From Elusimicrobiota bacterium (lineage in GTDB: Bacteria > Elusimicrobiota > Elusimicrobia > FEN-1173), in contig JADKHR010000001.1 in NCBI GenBank assembly GCA_016721625.1, positions 186,001 through 250,000 on the forward strand: a DNA stretch of 64,000 nt, written 5' to 3'. The notes under the pieces were generated by a model. The model saw only the letters and a program-made list of their open reading frames with translations, was not told the DNA's origin and made no database searches. Shown piece by piece: positions 17,751 to 26,671 of the stretch. A program made the translations under genes and the position numbers. The stretch's first letter is position 1. Each line of letters begins with the position of its first letter.

Positions 17751-20077
17751 CTAGCCGAGACTTTTTTTCCGGCGGCGGTCCCAAAGGATGAGCAGGCTCG
17801 TCATGAAAAAGATGTCGCCGATCATGCCCGTCGCCAGGACAAAAACGTTCAATATCCCGAAATGAAAAATGGGAACGAATCGGCTGAGCAGTAGCACCCC
17901 GAAAGCGACGCCCAAAATCAGAAAAGAAGACATCATCCCTTCCCCCTTTGAGAGGAGAACCTCCTCAACGCAAACGGGAATGGGAACGCCCCGAAGACGC
18001 TTTTCTCGGAATGAAATCATGAAGTGAACCGTGTCGTCCACGATGATGCCGAAAGCAGAGGCGGCGATCAGCACCGTGCCCGTGTCGAGCGCCACCTTCG
18101 TTGCTCCCATCAGACCGAAATTGAGGATGATGGGGAAGAGGTTGGGAATCAAAAATAACGTGGCCAACCCCCAGGATCTCAACACCACCAGCATCACCAA
18201 CCAGATGGACCCCACCGACTGAAAGAAATTCTTTGCTTGGTCTTCCACCATGACGCGGGAGGTATGAACTTCTTGCGCCATGTAGCCGGTCACCCGTATG
18301 TCCAAGGGCGTGTTCAGCTTTCGGGCAAAGTTTTCGATGCGGTGAATCATGTCCCCCAACCGCGCCGTGCTATGCTCGGAAATGCGCGCCACGATGCGGG
18401 TGTGGCGGAAATCTCCCGTCACGTAGTCATTGATGTCGTCGGCGCTGTAAAGCAGGAGGAACTGCGAGATCAAATTTTGTTTTTCCGGGGTTCGATAATA
18501 GGCCGGATCTTCGGCGTGAAACGATTGGTTCATGTCTTTCAGATAGTCCACGAAGGACGTGGTGGCGTCCACGGTCGGAAGAGTGTTGATGAAATTCTGA
18601 ACCTGCTCGACGGTGGCCAGGTGGCGGGGTTCTTTGAAAGCCCCCGGCGTCGCCGATTGAAAGGAAACGCTCAAATCTTGTAGTCCGCACAAATTCGTTT
18701 CAACAAAGTCTGCGTCCTGTCGAATGGGGTCCGTTTTCCAAAAAAACTTCAACAGGTCGGTTTCCACCTTGACACGCGTCGCCAAGACTCCGGAGATCAG
18801 TAGCAATGTTAAGGACAAACCGACAATCATTCCGGATCGGGTATTTACCACGCGATTGGCCCAACGCAAAGAACGGCCGATGAGATGCTGTTCGGAAACC
18901 TGGCGGTCCCGGTAGACCTTGTCGGGATTCGAGTAAAGGAGGAGAGGGACGAGGAATCCAAAAGAAAATATAAATTCAAACATCATCGCCGCCGCCGCGA
19001 TCCAACCGAACTGGGAAATGGCCGCAATGCGATTCGTGGTGAAAGAGAGGAACCCGAGCGCCGTGTTCAGGCTCGTGAGAAAACAAGGAAATAGGATTTC
19101 CCTCAAGGCCGCCGCCAGGGCGTCCCTTCGGTCCGGATGTTCGGTCAACAATCGTCGATCCAGGTGGACGAAGATATGGACCGTGTCCGATAGCGCGAGA
19201 GACATGCACAGCGGAATCACGATCGACGTGACGTTGTTGAGCGGGAACCCGCAAAAGGCCGATAAGCCCAGTGTGGAGGCAACGGTAAGGCAGATGTTGG
19301 CCATGGCCAAAAGAACAGGCGTCGGCTACGAAAGACCCATACGATCGTGAGAGCGACGAAAAAAAACGTTAAAGGAACGAACCGCACCAAATCGCGGTCC
19401 ATGTAATCGTTGAGGGCCAGATTGGTGACGATGTACCCGGCCAAATGAAACTGTTTGCCGGAGGGGGAATACCGCTCCAGCACCGCGCGGGTCTTGCTGA
19501 GAAGTCGGTCTTTGTAGTGGGGGTCGTCGGGTCGGTCGAAGGCATAGACGACGATGGCGGTGGTCCGGCGATCGGAAGAAATGAGCTGGCGGAGGAAGAG
19601 GGGATTGCTTGTCGCGCGCCGTCCCAGATCTTCCAGTCCACGGGAATCGGCGGGGATGTCTTTGAGAAAACCCTCCGCGATAAAAGAGTCCTCTGTGCCC
19701 ACGGTGTCCGTGACGTTGGCCAAGCTGGTCACGTCCATGATTTCCTCGATGTTTTTTAAATCGTTGGTGAGGGACCGGATCAGGGTGAGGTTCGCCGTCG
19801 TGAAGATGTCCTTGTCCTCAAAAGCGATAATAAAAAATTCCTCTTTGGGGAAGACTTTTTTGAAGTCGCGGAAGAACTTGGCCGACGGACTGGTCCAATC
19901 GAAGAAATCGTCGATAGAACTTGTCGTTTGTAAATGCACGACTTGGTAGGAAAAGAAAAGGCTCAGGAGGATGGTCCCGGCCAAAAGAAAGGCCGCCCGC
20001 CGAGTGATGAAATGGGCGGCGCGCGCCACCGTTTTTTCGCGGGACGGCAAAAAGCCGAAAATACTCATGGGAGCCAA
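17751..20077 (-). CDS. RND/MMPL-family exporter, frameshifted
   Basis: Two frames make one protein of about 775 residues. The N-terminal part (from ATG 20077) has a membrane helix at about 26-45 and a large extracytoplasmic loop; the C-terminal part starts at about 19310 with the second helix bundle. The break lies in TTCTTTTGG (VFRSRRLF-LAMANICL). Two RND repeats are visible, each with the conserved Asp-containing motif (LALSDTVHIF and IIVDDTVHFM), and about 12 helices in all. Such proteins export lipids or hydrophobic products using the proton gradient. It is 74 nt downstream of the PaaK-like gene on the same strand. Confidence 0.85.
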
Positions 20078-20151
20078 AACCGGGGGGCTCGCTCGTTAAC
20101 CGAGCCGGAGCGTTCGCGCGGGGTCATGTCGTCACGCGAATGAGCGATCGG

Positions 20152-21837
20152 CTATTGGGGTTTCGCGGGCGCACGAACGCCGGCTGTTTTGACCCGTCGA
20201 TTGGCGAAGGGGCCGGTGTTGTAAGGGTGCGTCTCCACGGTTAGAACGGCGGAGGGCAAATGGTCCCTTCGGAGTTCCCCGAACCCGGAACTGTAGGTGG
20301 CGAGGCGATTGTCCAGCTGGGCTCGGGCCCGCTCGAGGAGGTCCGGCGTGTTCGCCGTCCCGGCGCGCAATTCCAAGGAGACACCCAAATTGAATGCGTC
20401 CGTGACGAACAATTGATGTCCATACACCGCTTCCGACAAGGCCGCGTCTTCTCTCACGGTCCGTTCCACGTCTTGGGGGAAAATGTTCGCCCCGTCGATG
20501 GATACGGTGCCGTCGGTGCGGCCGAAAATAAATAAGAACGGAAGGTGCAGATCGAAATACTTGTCGTGTCGTAAATTGAGACGATTCCAGTCCAACCCCG
20601 CTTCGGCCGCGGCCTGCCGTACCTCGTCGTAGGTCACCACAAAGCCTTCGTCGTGGATGTTGTAGCGGACGCGTGGAATCGTCAGAAGGGGCACGAGAAC
20701 GGTGGAGGCGAATTCTCTTCGCGCCCCGGGGTTTCCGTCCGTGGGCCTGTTTTCGTTGTAATAGAACGAAGGATCGAACTGAAAAACCATGGGTAGACGA
20801 TGGAGCAGATCTTCGCCCAGCAGTCGCGACAGAAACGCGCGGGCCGACGCCTCGGTTTTAAATGGAAGATTCTCTTCGCCCGATCGGAGACGCCACACCT
20901 CGTGGGCCTTCTTTTGATCGATGAAGGAGAGCGAGGCCACATAAAAAAGCGTCCGCACGGCATAGGCGAGGTGGGATTCGATGCCTTCCCCCAGCCCCTT
21001 GTCCGAGGACCCATAAACGGAAAAAATAACCGATTTGTTTCCGAGTTTGCGGATCAGGCTGTCTCGCCATTCTTCCACGAAACCTTCGCCTCCCACCACC
21101 ACGTCAAAGTGATAATCGGAGAACTTGATGCCGACGGCTTCCAGTCGTTGTAAAAGAGAGAAGATAAAAGGCGGATAACCCGCCAAGAGCATTCGACGGG
21201 AAGGACCCAAGGAGCGAATGGTTTCCGTCGCTTCTTCCAAAAGCGTTCCAATGTTGATGATGGCCCCGTAAAATCGGGCGCTGGAGGCGAAATTTCCACC
21301 CGTCAGCCAGGAACCCATCACCCAGCAATTGACGATAAAATAATCGTGACCGAACATGTCCAGCAGGGTGTGGCCGATGAATCCGACCGTTTTATCAAAA
21401 GCCAGTTGTTCCTCAACGCTGTCGGCCCAGATGGTGGGTTGCCCCGAGGTTCCCGCGGATTTGTAGAGAGATCCCGCCCGCGGAATCCGGCCCCCGCGGC
21501 AAAGATCCACCAGCGTGTTCGTTTTAACGTAAGACGCCTTGTCCAACACGGGCATGTGGTCCTTGAAATCCTGAAAGGTCCGCAAGCCATTTGGAAAACA
21601 TCCCTCCACTCTTTTCTTCAAGGCCGGGGTTTCCCGAATGAAATAGCGGACAACGGCGACAAGTTTGTTTTCCGACATTTTCCATAGGGCCGCGGGGGTG
21701 ACGAGATTGAGAAAGACCTTGATTTGCGAGGGATGGTTCCACAGCCACCGTTCCACCATGATTTGGAGTCTGAGGGGAACAGGCAGGCCGAGGGAGTATG
21801 ATAAATTGACGCTTTTCGCGGCAAGCCTGGCTATCAT
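20152..21837 (-). CDS. PaaK-like adenylate-forming enzyme
   Basis: 561 residues. The P-loop-like signature YKSAGTSGQPT, VVVGGEGF, the aromatic-acid-ligase motif YGSSDKG and the hinge region FGRTDGTVSIDGANIFPQDVE are those of the phenylacetate-CoA ligase / F390 synthetase superfamily, which adenylates a carboxylate. It is longer than typical PaaK (about 430), with extra N-terminal sequence. ATG 21837 follows TAGGAG and overlaps the E1-like gene stop (ATGA). The substrate is unknown; its neighbours suggest a product that is activated and then exported. Confidence 0.82.
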   Translation of the reverse strand: MIARLAAKSVNLSYSLGLPVPLRLQIMVERWLWNHPSQIKVFLNLVTPAALWKMSENKLVAVVRYFIRETPALKKRVEGCFPNGLRTFQDFKDHMPVLDKASYVKTNTLVDLCRGGRIPRAGSLYKSAGTSGQPTIWADSVEEQLAFDKTVGFIGHTLLDMFGHDYFIVNCWVMGSWLTGGNFASSARFYGAIINIGTLLEEATETIRSLGPSRRMLLAGYPPFIFSLLQRLEAVGIKFSDYHFDVVVGGEGFVEEWRDSLIRKLGNKSVIFSVYGSSDKGLGEGIESHLAYAVRTLFYVASLSFIDQKKAHEVWRLRSGEENLPFKTEASARAFLSRLLGEDLLHRLPMVFQFDPSFYYNENRPTDGNPGARREFASTVLVPLLTIPRVRYNIHDEGFVVTYDEVRQAAAEAGLDWNRLNLRHDKYFDLHLPFLFIFGRTDGTVSIDGANIFPQDVERTVREDAALSEAVYGHQLFVTDAFNLGVSLELRAGTANTPDLLERARAQLDNRLATYSSGFGELRRDHLPSAVLTVETHPYNTGPFANRRVKTAGVRAPAKPQ

Positions 21838-22681
21838 AGGGATTCTCCTAAAGTGAGAGTTCCCACTTCGGCCAGGCGATCCAGGTCCACGAGATGGATT
21901 CGGGGCGCCGGGGCGACCGGTTGACCGCTCAAAATCCTAACCGCCAGAGTGTTGGCCAAAGCGGCGATGCTCATTCCGCCGACCGCCAGTTGGGAAGCCG
22001 GGCAGGCGGTGCCGTCTTCCATGACTTTGAGGGCTTCGGAGAAGACGGCCACGATGGCGGGGTTCAGGTGAGCCCCCAACACCGACATGATCCCGGCAAA
22101 ACGCTCAATATAAGATTCCCCATCGACGGGCCCGTGTTCTGGAAGACCGAAAAGCGTGCGCGCGGTGCATGAATGGCCCCCAGGAAAATAAAGGCCCGCC
22201 GCGCCCCAGCCGGCGGTGAGGCAGGACAATACGGTTTTTTTTGAAGGTGCGACTCGTCGTGCAGAGCGATCACGTCGGGAAGGTTAAGAAAATCAATCGT
22301 GTCTATCACGAAATCAATTTTGCCGACGATTTTCGCCACGTTCTTTTGCGTGACCCGCTCATTGAACGCCTCCACTTCGATATCGGGGTTGATGCCGACA
22401 AGCCGATCGCGCAAGGCTTCCACTTTTGGCCGGTTCAAGTCTTTGAATTCATAGGCCTGACGGTTGAGGTTGTGGGAAGACACCGTGTCGTGGTCCGCGA
22501 GAAAAAACTTTGTGAAACCAGTTCGAACCATGGACTCTGCGATGGTGCTTCCCGCCCCGCACCCTGCCACAAGAACTCGGGTGTTGCGGATCTTTTCCTG
22601 AATCGCGTCCAAGATATAACCCTTGTTTCGGAGAACAAGGTCTTGGTACCTTGTTTTTTGGGATTGCCGGCTTCTGTCCAT
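21834..22681 (-). CDS. E1/ThiF-like adenylyltransferase, frameshifted
   Basis: N-terminal frame: nucleotide-binding loop VLVAGCGAGST, then HNLNRQAY with the conserved Arg/Gln, and DFVIDTIDF. The C-terminal frame continues as TVLSCLTAGWGAAG and ends ...LTLGESL. The break is in a run of eight T (22235-22242, A on the coding strand); one more base restores a protein of about 282 residues. It lacks the Zn-binding CxxC pair of MoeB/ThiF, so it is a divergent E1-like protein, perhaps acting on a small molecule rather than on a sulfur carrier. It heads the E1 / adenylating enzyme / exporter operon. Confidence 0.78.
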
Positions 22682-22839
22682 CGTGGATTTGCTCCTAATA
22701 AGGGGTCTCGACTAAAGCGGATTTCTCGGCTAAGCCTACATGATGAATAGTGCTTTCGCAAGGGAACTTCATTTTCGGCGGATTCAACCCGAAATTGGAA
22801 AATGAGGCCTGGGGTGAAAAATCAATGGGTGGGGAAGGA

Positions 22840-22871
22840 GGGCCCATCGGGATCACCTTGGCCATGGGCCC
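22840..22871. repeat. Inverted repeat GGGCCCAT/ATGGGCCC
   Basis: An 8-bp perfect inverted repeat with a 16-nt loop in the intergenic stretch 22682-22923 between the E1-like gene (minus) and the truncated DUF2203 copy (plus). No T tract follows. It could be an operator or hairpin; nothing else is seen in this stretch. Confidence 0.3.
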
Positions 22872-22923
22872 GGAGCCGATTTCTTAATGGGGTCCTATCG
22901 TCGGGGCAGGGGTAGGCGATTTT

Positions 22924-22952
22924 TTGACGAAAGGCAACAAATTAAGTAATAT
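22924..22952 (+). promoter_or_regulatory. Duplicated sigma70 promoter, leaderless
   Basis: TTGACG at 22924-22929, 17-nt spacer, TAATAT at 22947-22952, then 6 nt to ATG 22959. Spacer and -10 closely match the promoter at 17142-17170 (both contain ATTAAGTAATATATAA), so promoter and gene start were copied together. It probably drives folE and the genes after it. Confidence 0.7.
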
Positions 22953-22958
22953 ATAACC

Positions 22959-23090
22959 ATGCGGAAGAAATATTTTACATTCCAAGAGGTGCAAGCCGCT
23001 CCGCCCCAAGGGGAGGTTCTCCTGGGCAGGTCGAATGGTTTGAAACGGCGGGCGGAGGGCGAGATGATTTTTTTGGCTCAAAACAAGTAA
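22959..23090 (+). pseudogene. Truncated DUF2203 paralogue (43 codons)
   Basis: MRKKYFTFQEVQAA at the start and GLKRRAEGE later match the first 40 residues of the DUF2203 protein at 17177, with an internal deletion or divergence and a TAA at 23088. It lacks the conserved C-terminal two thirds. The sequence upstream, including the whole promoter, is also conserved. It ends 2 nt before folE, so it may now serve as a leader ORF for folE. Confidence 0.65.
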
Positions 23091-23092
23091 AC

Positions 23093-23691
23093 ATGACTCC
23101 TGCCGCCCCCCCCTTAAAGAGCAACGGCGTCCCTTCGGCGCGGTCTCTGGAAACGTTGGCGGAAGAGCTTTTGGTTTTGGTTGGAGAAGATCCCCGCCGC
23201 CAGGGGCTTGTTCGGACACCCCAACGGGTGGCGAAGGCCTGGAAAGATTTGACATCGGGGTATGCGGTGGATGTGGGACAGCTCATCAACCGCGCCTTGT
23301 TTGACGAATCCTACAGCGAGATGGTGGTGGTGCGGGATATCTCCTTTTATTCGCTTTGTGAGCATCACCTGCTCCCCTTTTTCGGCGTCTGTCACGTTGC
23401 CTATGTGCCGAATGGAAAAATCATCGGACTTTCGAAAATTCCAAAACTCGTGAAGGCCTTTTCCCGCCGGCTTCAGGTGCAGGAGCGGCTGACCAACGAA
23501 ATCGCCGACGTCATGATGCGCGAAGTAGCCCCCTGGGCGTGGGCGTGGTCATGGAGGCCCGGCACATGTGCATGGAAATGCGGGGCGCCGAAAGCATCAA
23601 CAGCCCGACGGTCACCAGCTCGATGCTGGGCCTGTTCCGTACCGACGGGCGAACGCGCGACGAATTCTTGGCTTTGATCCACCCCAAGTAA
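23093..23691 (+). CDS. folE: GTP cyclohydrolase I FolE, frameshifted
   Basis: The frame from ATG 23093 encodes most of FolE: ISFYSLCEHHLLPFFG (Zn-binding Cys-His), GKIIGLSKIPKLV, and RRLQVQERLTNEIAD. Near 23531 (GCCCCCT) a base is missing. The continuation (PLGVGVVMEARHMCMEMRG, then SMLGLFRTD) is in the next frame and ends at TAA 23689. Rejoined it is about 199 residues, normal length. It converts GTP to dihydroneopterin triphosphate, the first step of folate or queuosine pathways. Confidence 0.92.
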
Positions 23692-23695
23692 TTCC

Positions 23696-24340
23696 ATGGA
23701 CGTGCAAGGGGTTCTGTTCGACCTGGACGGGACTCTGATCGATAGCCGGAGGGACATCGCGGCCTGTGTCAATTTTACGTTGGCCGCCCTGGGGCGGCCT
23801 TCGCCCCTTTCTTTGGAGAGCGTTGAAAAGATGGTCGGGGATGGGGTGCGTCAGCTCCTCACCCGGGCGGCCGGGGTATTGGACGAACCAACGATGAAAC
23901 GCGCGCTGGAAATTTTCCTTCCCTATTATTTGGACCATTGCGCCGACACGATTTAACTGTACCCGAACGTTCTTGAAACGCTGAAAGCCTTAAGGCCGCG
24001 GGGGTTGGCGGTGGTGACGAACAAGCCCATGGCGCACACGGAAAAAACACTGAAGGCCTTGGGGGTGGAATCCCTTTTCGAGGTGGTCTTGGGGGGGGAT
24101 TCACTGTCGACGAGGAAACCCGACCCCGGACCGGTGACGGAGGCCCTTCGCCGGTTGGGAGTCTTGCCGGACCAGGCGGTCATGGTGGGGGACAGCCCCA
24201 TGGATATTCAATCGGCTCAGGCGGCGGGGGTTCGGGTGGCGGCCGTCACCTATGGATTTAGAACCGGGGTTGAGTTAATGTCTTACTCTCCGGATTTTCT
24301 CATCAGCGCGTTCGCCGAATTGCGGGAGGTCGTCAAGTGA
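23696..24340 (+). CDS. gph: HAD phosphatase (phosphoglycolate phosphatase type) with in-frame stop
   Basis: HAD motif I (FDLDGTLIDS), motif II (VVTNKP), motif III Lys (RKPDPGP) and motif IV (MVGDSPMD) are all present in one frame from ATG 23696 to TGA 24338, but a TAA at 23954-23956 interrupts it between the cap domain and motif II (DTI-stop-LYPNV). Unlike the other breaks here, this one is a substitution or a pair of indels. If real, it is a pseudogene or makes a 110-residue C-terminal piece from ATG 24005. Its stop overlaps the moeZ start. Confidence 0.82.
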
Positions 24341-25494
24341 AACTCAATCAAGAGCAGGTGTTGCGCTATTCACGTCATCTGATCATGCCGGAAGTGGGTG
24401 TGGAGGGGCAGGAAAAACTGGCGGAAGCCAAAGTCCTTCTCATCGGCGCCGGGGGGTTGGGGTCGCCGAACGCGCTCTACCTGGCCGCGGCGGGGGTGGG
24501 AACGCTGGGACTCGTTGATTTCGACAAAGTCGACCACACCAACCTCCATCGCCAGGTGATCCACGGAACCTCCGACGTGGGCCGTTTGAAAGTGGAAAGC
24601 GCCAAGGATACTATTCAGGACATCAACCCCAACGTGTCCGTAAAAACCTACACCGTCCCCTTCACCCGGGAGGTGGCCCTGGATATTTTGAAGAACTACG
24701 ACATTGTCGTGGATGGAACCGACAATTTTCAGACCCGTTACTTGACCAACGATGCCTGTGTTTTTTTGAAGAAGCCGAACGTGTACGCCTCCATTTTTCG
24801 TTTCGACGGCCAGGCCACAGTTTTTAAACCGGGCGACCCCGCAAGCCCCTGCTATCGGTGTCTTTATCCCGAACCGCCGCCTCCGGGGGAAGTGCCGTCC
24901 TGCGCCGAAGGCGGGGTCCTGGGGATCCTTCCCGGCCTGGTGGGGCTGATTCAGGCCACGGAAACCATCAAGCTGATTATCGGGAAAGGGCGTTCCCTGG
25001 TGGGCCGTCTCCTCTTGATCAACGCGCTGGAGATGACCTTTGACGAGCTTCAGATTCGCCGAAACCCCTCTTGCCCGGTCTGCGGGGACCACCCCACCGT
25101 GACCACCCTGGTCGACTACGACCAATTCTGCGGGATCGGGCGGGGAAATGAGTCCACCGAGAAATCCTTGAACGGCGGGGGGGACATGAGCGTGCGAGAC
25201 CTGAAGGCCCGCTTGGACAGGAAAGATCGTTTCGTGCTTTTGGATGTGCGCGAGCCGAACGAATATGAAATCGCCCGCATTCCCGGTTCGCGGTTGATTC
25301 CCCTGGGCGACATTGCCCAGCGGGCGGGCGAATTGGACACGGCAGACGATATCGTGGTCCACTGTAAATCAGGGGTCCGGAGCCAAAAAGCCATCCAAAT
25401 TCTTAAACAGATGGGCTTTAAAAGACTCACCAACGTCAAAGGCGGCATTCTGGCCTGGGCGGACGAAGTGGATTCTTCCATCCCGAAGTATTGA
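24337..25494 (+). CDS. moeZ: MoeZ/MoeB-type adenylyltransferase with C-terminal rhodanese domain
   Basis: 385 residues. E1 domain 1-255: RYSRHLIMPEVG, nucleotide loop LLIGAGGLGSP, NLHRQVIH, catalytic Cys in PSCAEGG, and Zn ligands in CYRC and CPVC. Rhodanese domain about 290-385 with the active-site loop HCKSGVRSQ. Such proteins adenylate the C-terminal Gly of MoaD/CysO-type carriers and then transfer persulfide sulfur to it. GTG 24337 overlaps the gph stop. It is the likely activator for the sulfur-carrier cysteine pathway 2 kb downstream. Confidence 0.93.
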   Translation: MKLNQEQVLRYSRHLIMPEVGVEGQEKLAEAKVLLIGAGGLGSPNALYLAAAGVGTLGLVDFDKVDHTNLHRQVIHGTSDVGRLKVESAKDTIQDINPNVSVKTYTVPFTREVALDILKNYDIVVDGTDNFQTRYLTNDACVFLKKPNVYASIFRFDGQATVFKPGDPASPCYRCLYPEPPPPGEVPSCAEGGVLGILPGLVGLIQATETIKLIIGKGRSLVGRLLLINALEMTFDELQIRRNPSCPVCGDHPTVTTLVDYDQFCGIGRGNESTEKSLNGGGDMSVRDLKARLDRKDRFVLLDVREPNEYEIARIPGSRLIPLGDIAQRAGELDTADDIVVHCKSGVRSQKAIQILKQMGFKRLTNVKGGILAWADEVDSSIPKY

Positions 25495-25518
25495 CGTCTT
25501 CGAAAAATAAACTACAAT
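25491..25518 (+). promoter_or_regulatory. Promoter of the LacI-family gene
   Basis: TTGACG at 25491-25496 (its TGA is the moeZ stop), 16-nt spacer, TACAAT at 25513-25518. The predicted start is about 25525, with a leader of about 33 nt containing the palindrome at 25530. Confidence 0.55.
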
Positions 25519-25529
25519 ATCCCGACTTC

Positions 25530-25545
25530 TTGCCCGCGCGGGCAA
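25530..25545. promoter_or_regulatory. 16-bp perfect palindrome, candidate LacI-family operator
   Basis: TTGCCCGCGCGGGCAA is a perfect palindrome with a central CG, the usual form of LacI/GalR operators. It lies just after the predicted transcription start of the regulator gene and 12 nt before its ATG, where a bound dimer would block transcription. No T tract follows, so it is not a terminator. Confidence 0.6.
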
Positions 25546-25557
25546 AAGACACCCCTG

Positions 25558-26595
25558 ATGCCCATACATTCACTGGAAGATCTGGCGAAACGACTAAAGG
25601 TTTCTCGACGGACAGTTTCCCGGGTCTTGCGCGAAGAGAAAAACGTTTCTCCTCTCCTGCGGGAACGCGTGGCGCGTTATCTGAAGCGGGAAGACTACGT
25701 CCCCAACGCCCAAGCCTCCCGTTTGGCCGCGGGTCGGGTGCCCGTGGTGGGCCTTGTTTTTCCGGAAAGTTTTCTCCCTTCCATGGACGATTACGCGGCC
25801 CGGGTCATCCGGGGGGTTCTTCAAGCCGCTCAACTTCGGGATCACCAAGTCACTTTCTACGCCTTTAAAAATTTGGATTTGGCGGAGGCCTGCCGGCTTC
25901 ACCAAGGCAAGCGGGTGGGGGGACTGCTTTTCGTCGCTTTTGGTCCGTCGGATTTCAAGGCGCTTCAAACCCTTCGCGGGCGGGACGTTCCCGTGGTGAG
26001 CGCGAACCTCATTTGTCCGGGTGTCGATTCCTTTGATTGTGACAATGTTCTGGGCGGTTACCTGGCGGCCAAACATTTGTTGGAGGCCGGGCGGAAGCGG
26101 GTGGCGTTTTTGCATGGCGATCCCGGGTGGGTGAGTTCCAACGACCGCTTCCGGGGTTTCAAGAAAGCTCTGGATGAAGGGGGGCAGGTTCCCCGGCCGG
26201 AGCTCGTGCAAAACGCCTACTACTCCATGTCCGCCGCCCACGACGCGGTGTTGAAAATGTTGGGTCGCCGCGGGGCCCGGCCGGACGCTATTTTTGCGGC
26301 CAACGATTTGATGTGCATGGGGGCCTACGCCGCCGTTCGGGAGCATAGCCTCCGGGTGCCCGAGGACGTGGCGTTGATCGGTTTCGACGACATTCCGGTC
26401 TGCGGACTCCCGATCCTCGAGACCACCCTTTCTTCCATCGCCCAGCCCCTGGACGACATCGCCCGGGCCGCCACGGATCGGCTCATGGATCTGATGGAGA
26501 GTGAAACCGTTTCCGCTCCGATCCACCGTCTCTTTCCACCCAAGTTGGTGGTCCGGGAGAGTTCCGGTGGCGCGCAACCACACCGCTGGGCCTGA
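25558..26595 (+). CDS. LacI/GalR-family transcriptional regulator
   Basis: 345 residues. The N-terminal helix-turn-helix is SLEDLAKRLKVSRRTVSRVL, followed by the hinge helix (AQASRLAAG). A periplasmic-binding-protein-like ligand domain has VVGLVFPE, AIFAANDLMCMG and ALIGFDDIPVCG. Ligands are usually sugars or purines; nothing adjacent identifies one. The palindrome in its leader suggests autoregulation. Gene targets may include the glycosidase at 44.5 kb, but no second copy of the palindrome was noticed. Confidence 0.92.
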   Translation: MPIHSLEDLAKRLKVSRRTVSRVLREEKNVSPLLRERVARYLKREDYVPNAQASRLAAGRVPVVGLVFPESFLPSMDDYAARVIRGVLQAAQLRDHQVTFYAFKNLDLAEACRLHQGKRVGGLLFVAFGPSDFKALQTLRGRDVPVVSANLICPGVDSFDCDNVLGGYLAAKHLLEAGRKRVAFLHGDPGWVSSNDRFRGFKKALDEGGQVPRPELVQNAYYSMSAAHDAVLKMLGRRGARPDAIFAANDLMCMGAYAAVREHSLRVPEDVALIGFDDIPVCGLPILETTLSSIAQPLDDIARAATDRLMDLMESETVSAPIHRLFPPKLVVRESSGGAQPHRWA

Positions 26596-26636
26596 ATTCC
26601 TAAATCCCGCCTTGAAGAACCCTCTTTCATCAAATG

Positions 26637-26665
26637 TTGACGAAAAAGTCATAATTCGAGATAAT
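26637..26665 (+). promoter_or_regulatory. Sigma70 promoter of cysM, leaderless
   Basis: TTGACG at 26637-26642, 17-nt spacer, GATAAT at 26660-26665, then 6 nt (GGGGGC) and ATG 26672. Same geometry as the DUF2203 promoters; the G run is too close to the ATG to act as a Shine-Dalgarno. Confidence 0.65.
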
Positions 26666-26671
26666 GGGGGC

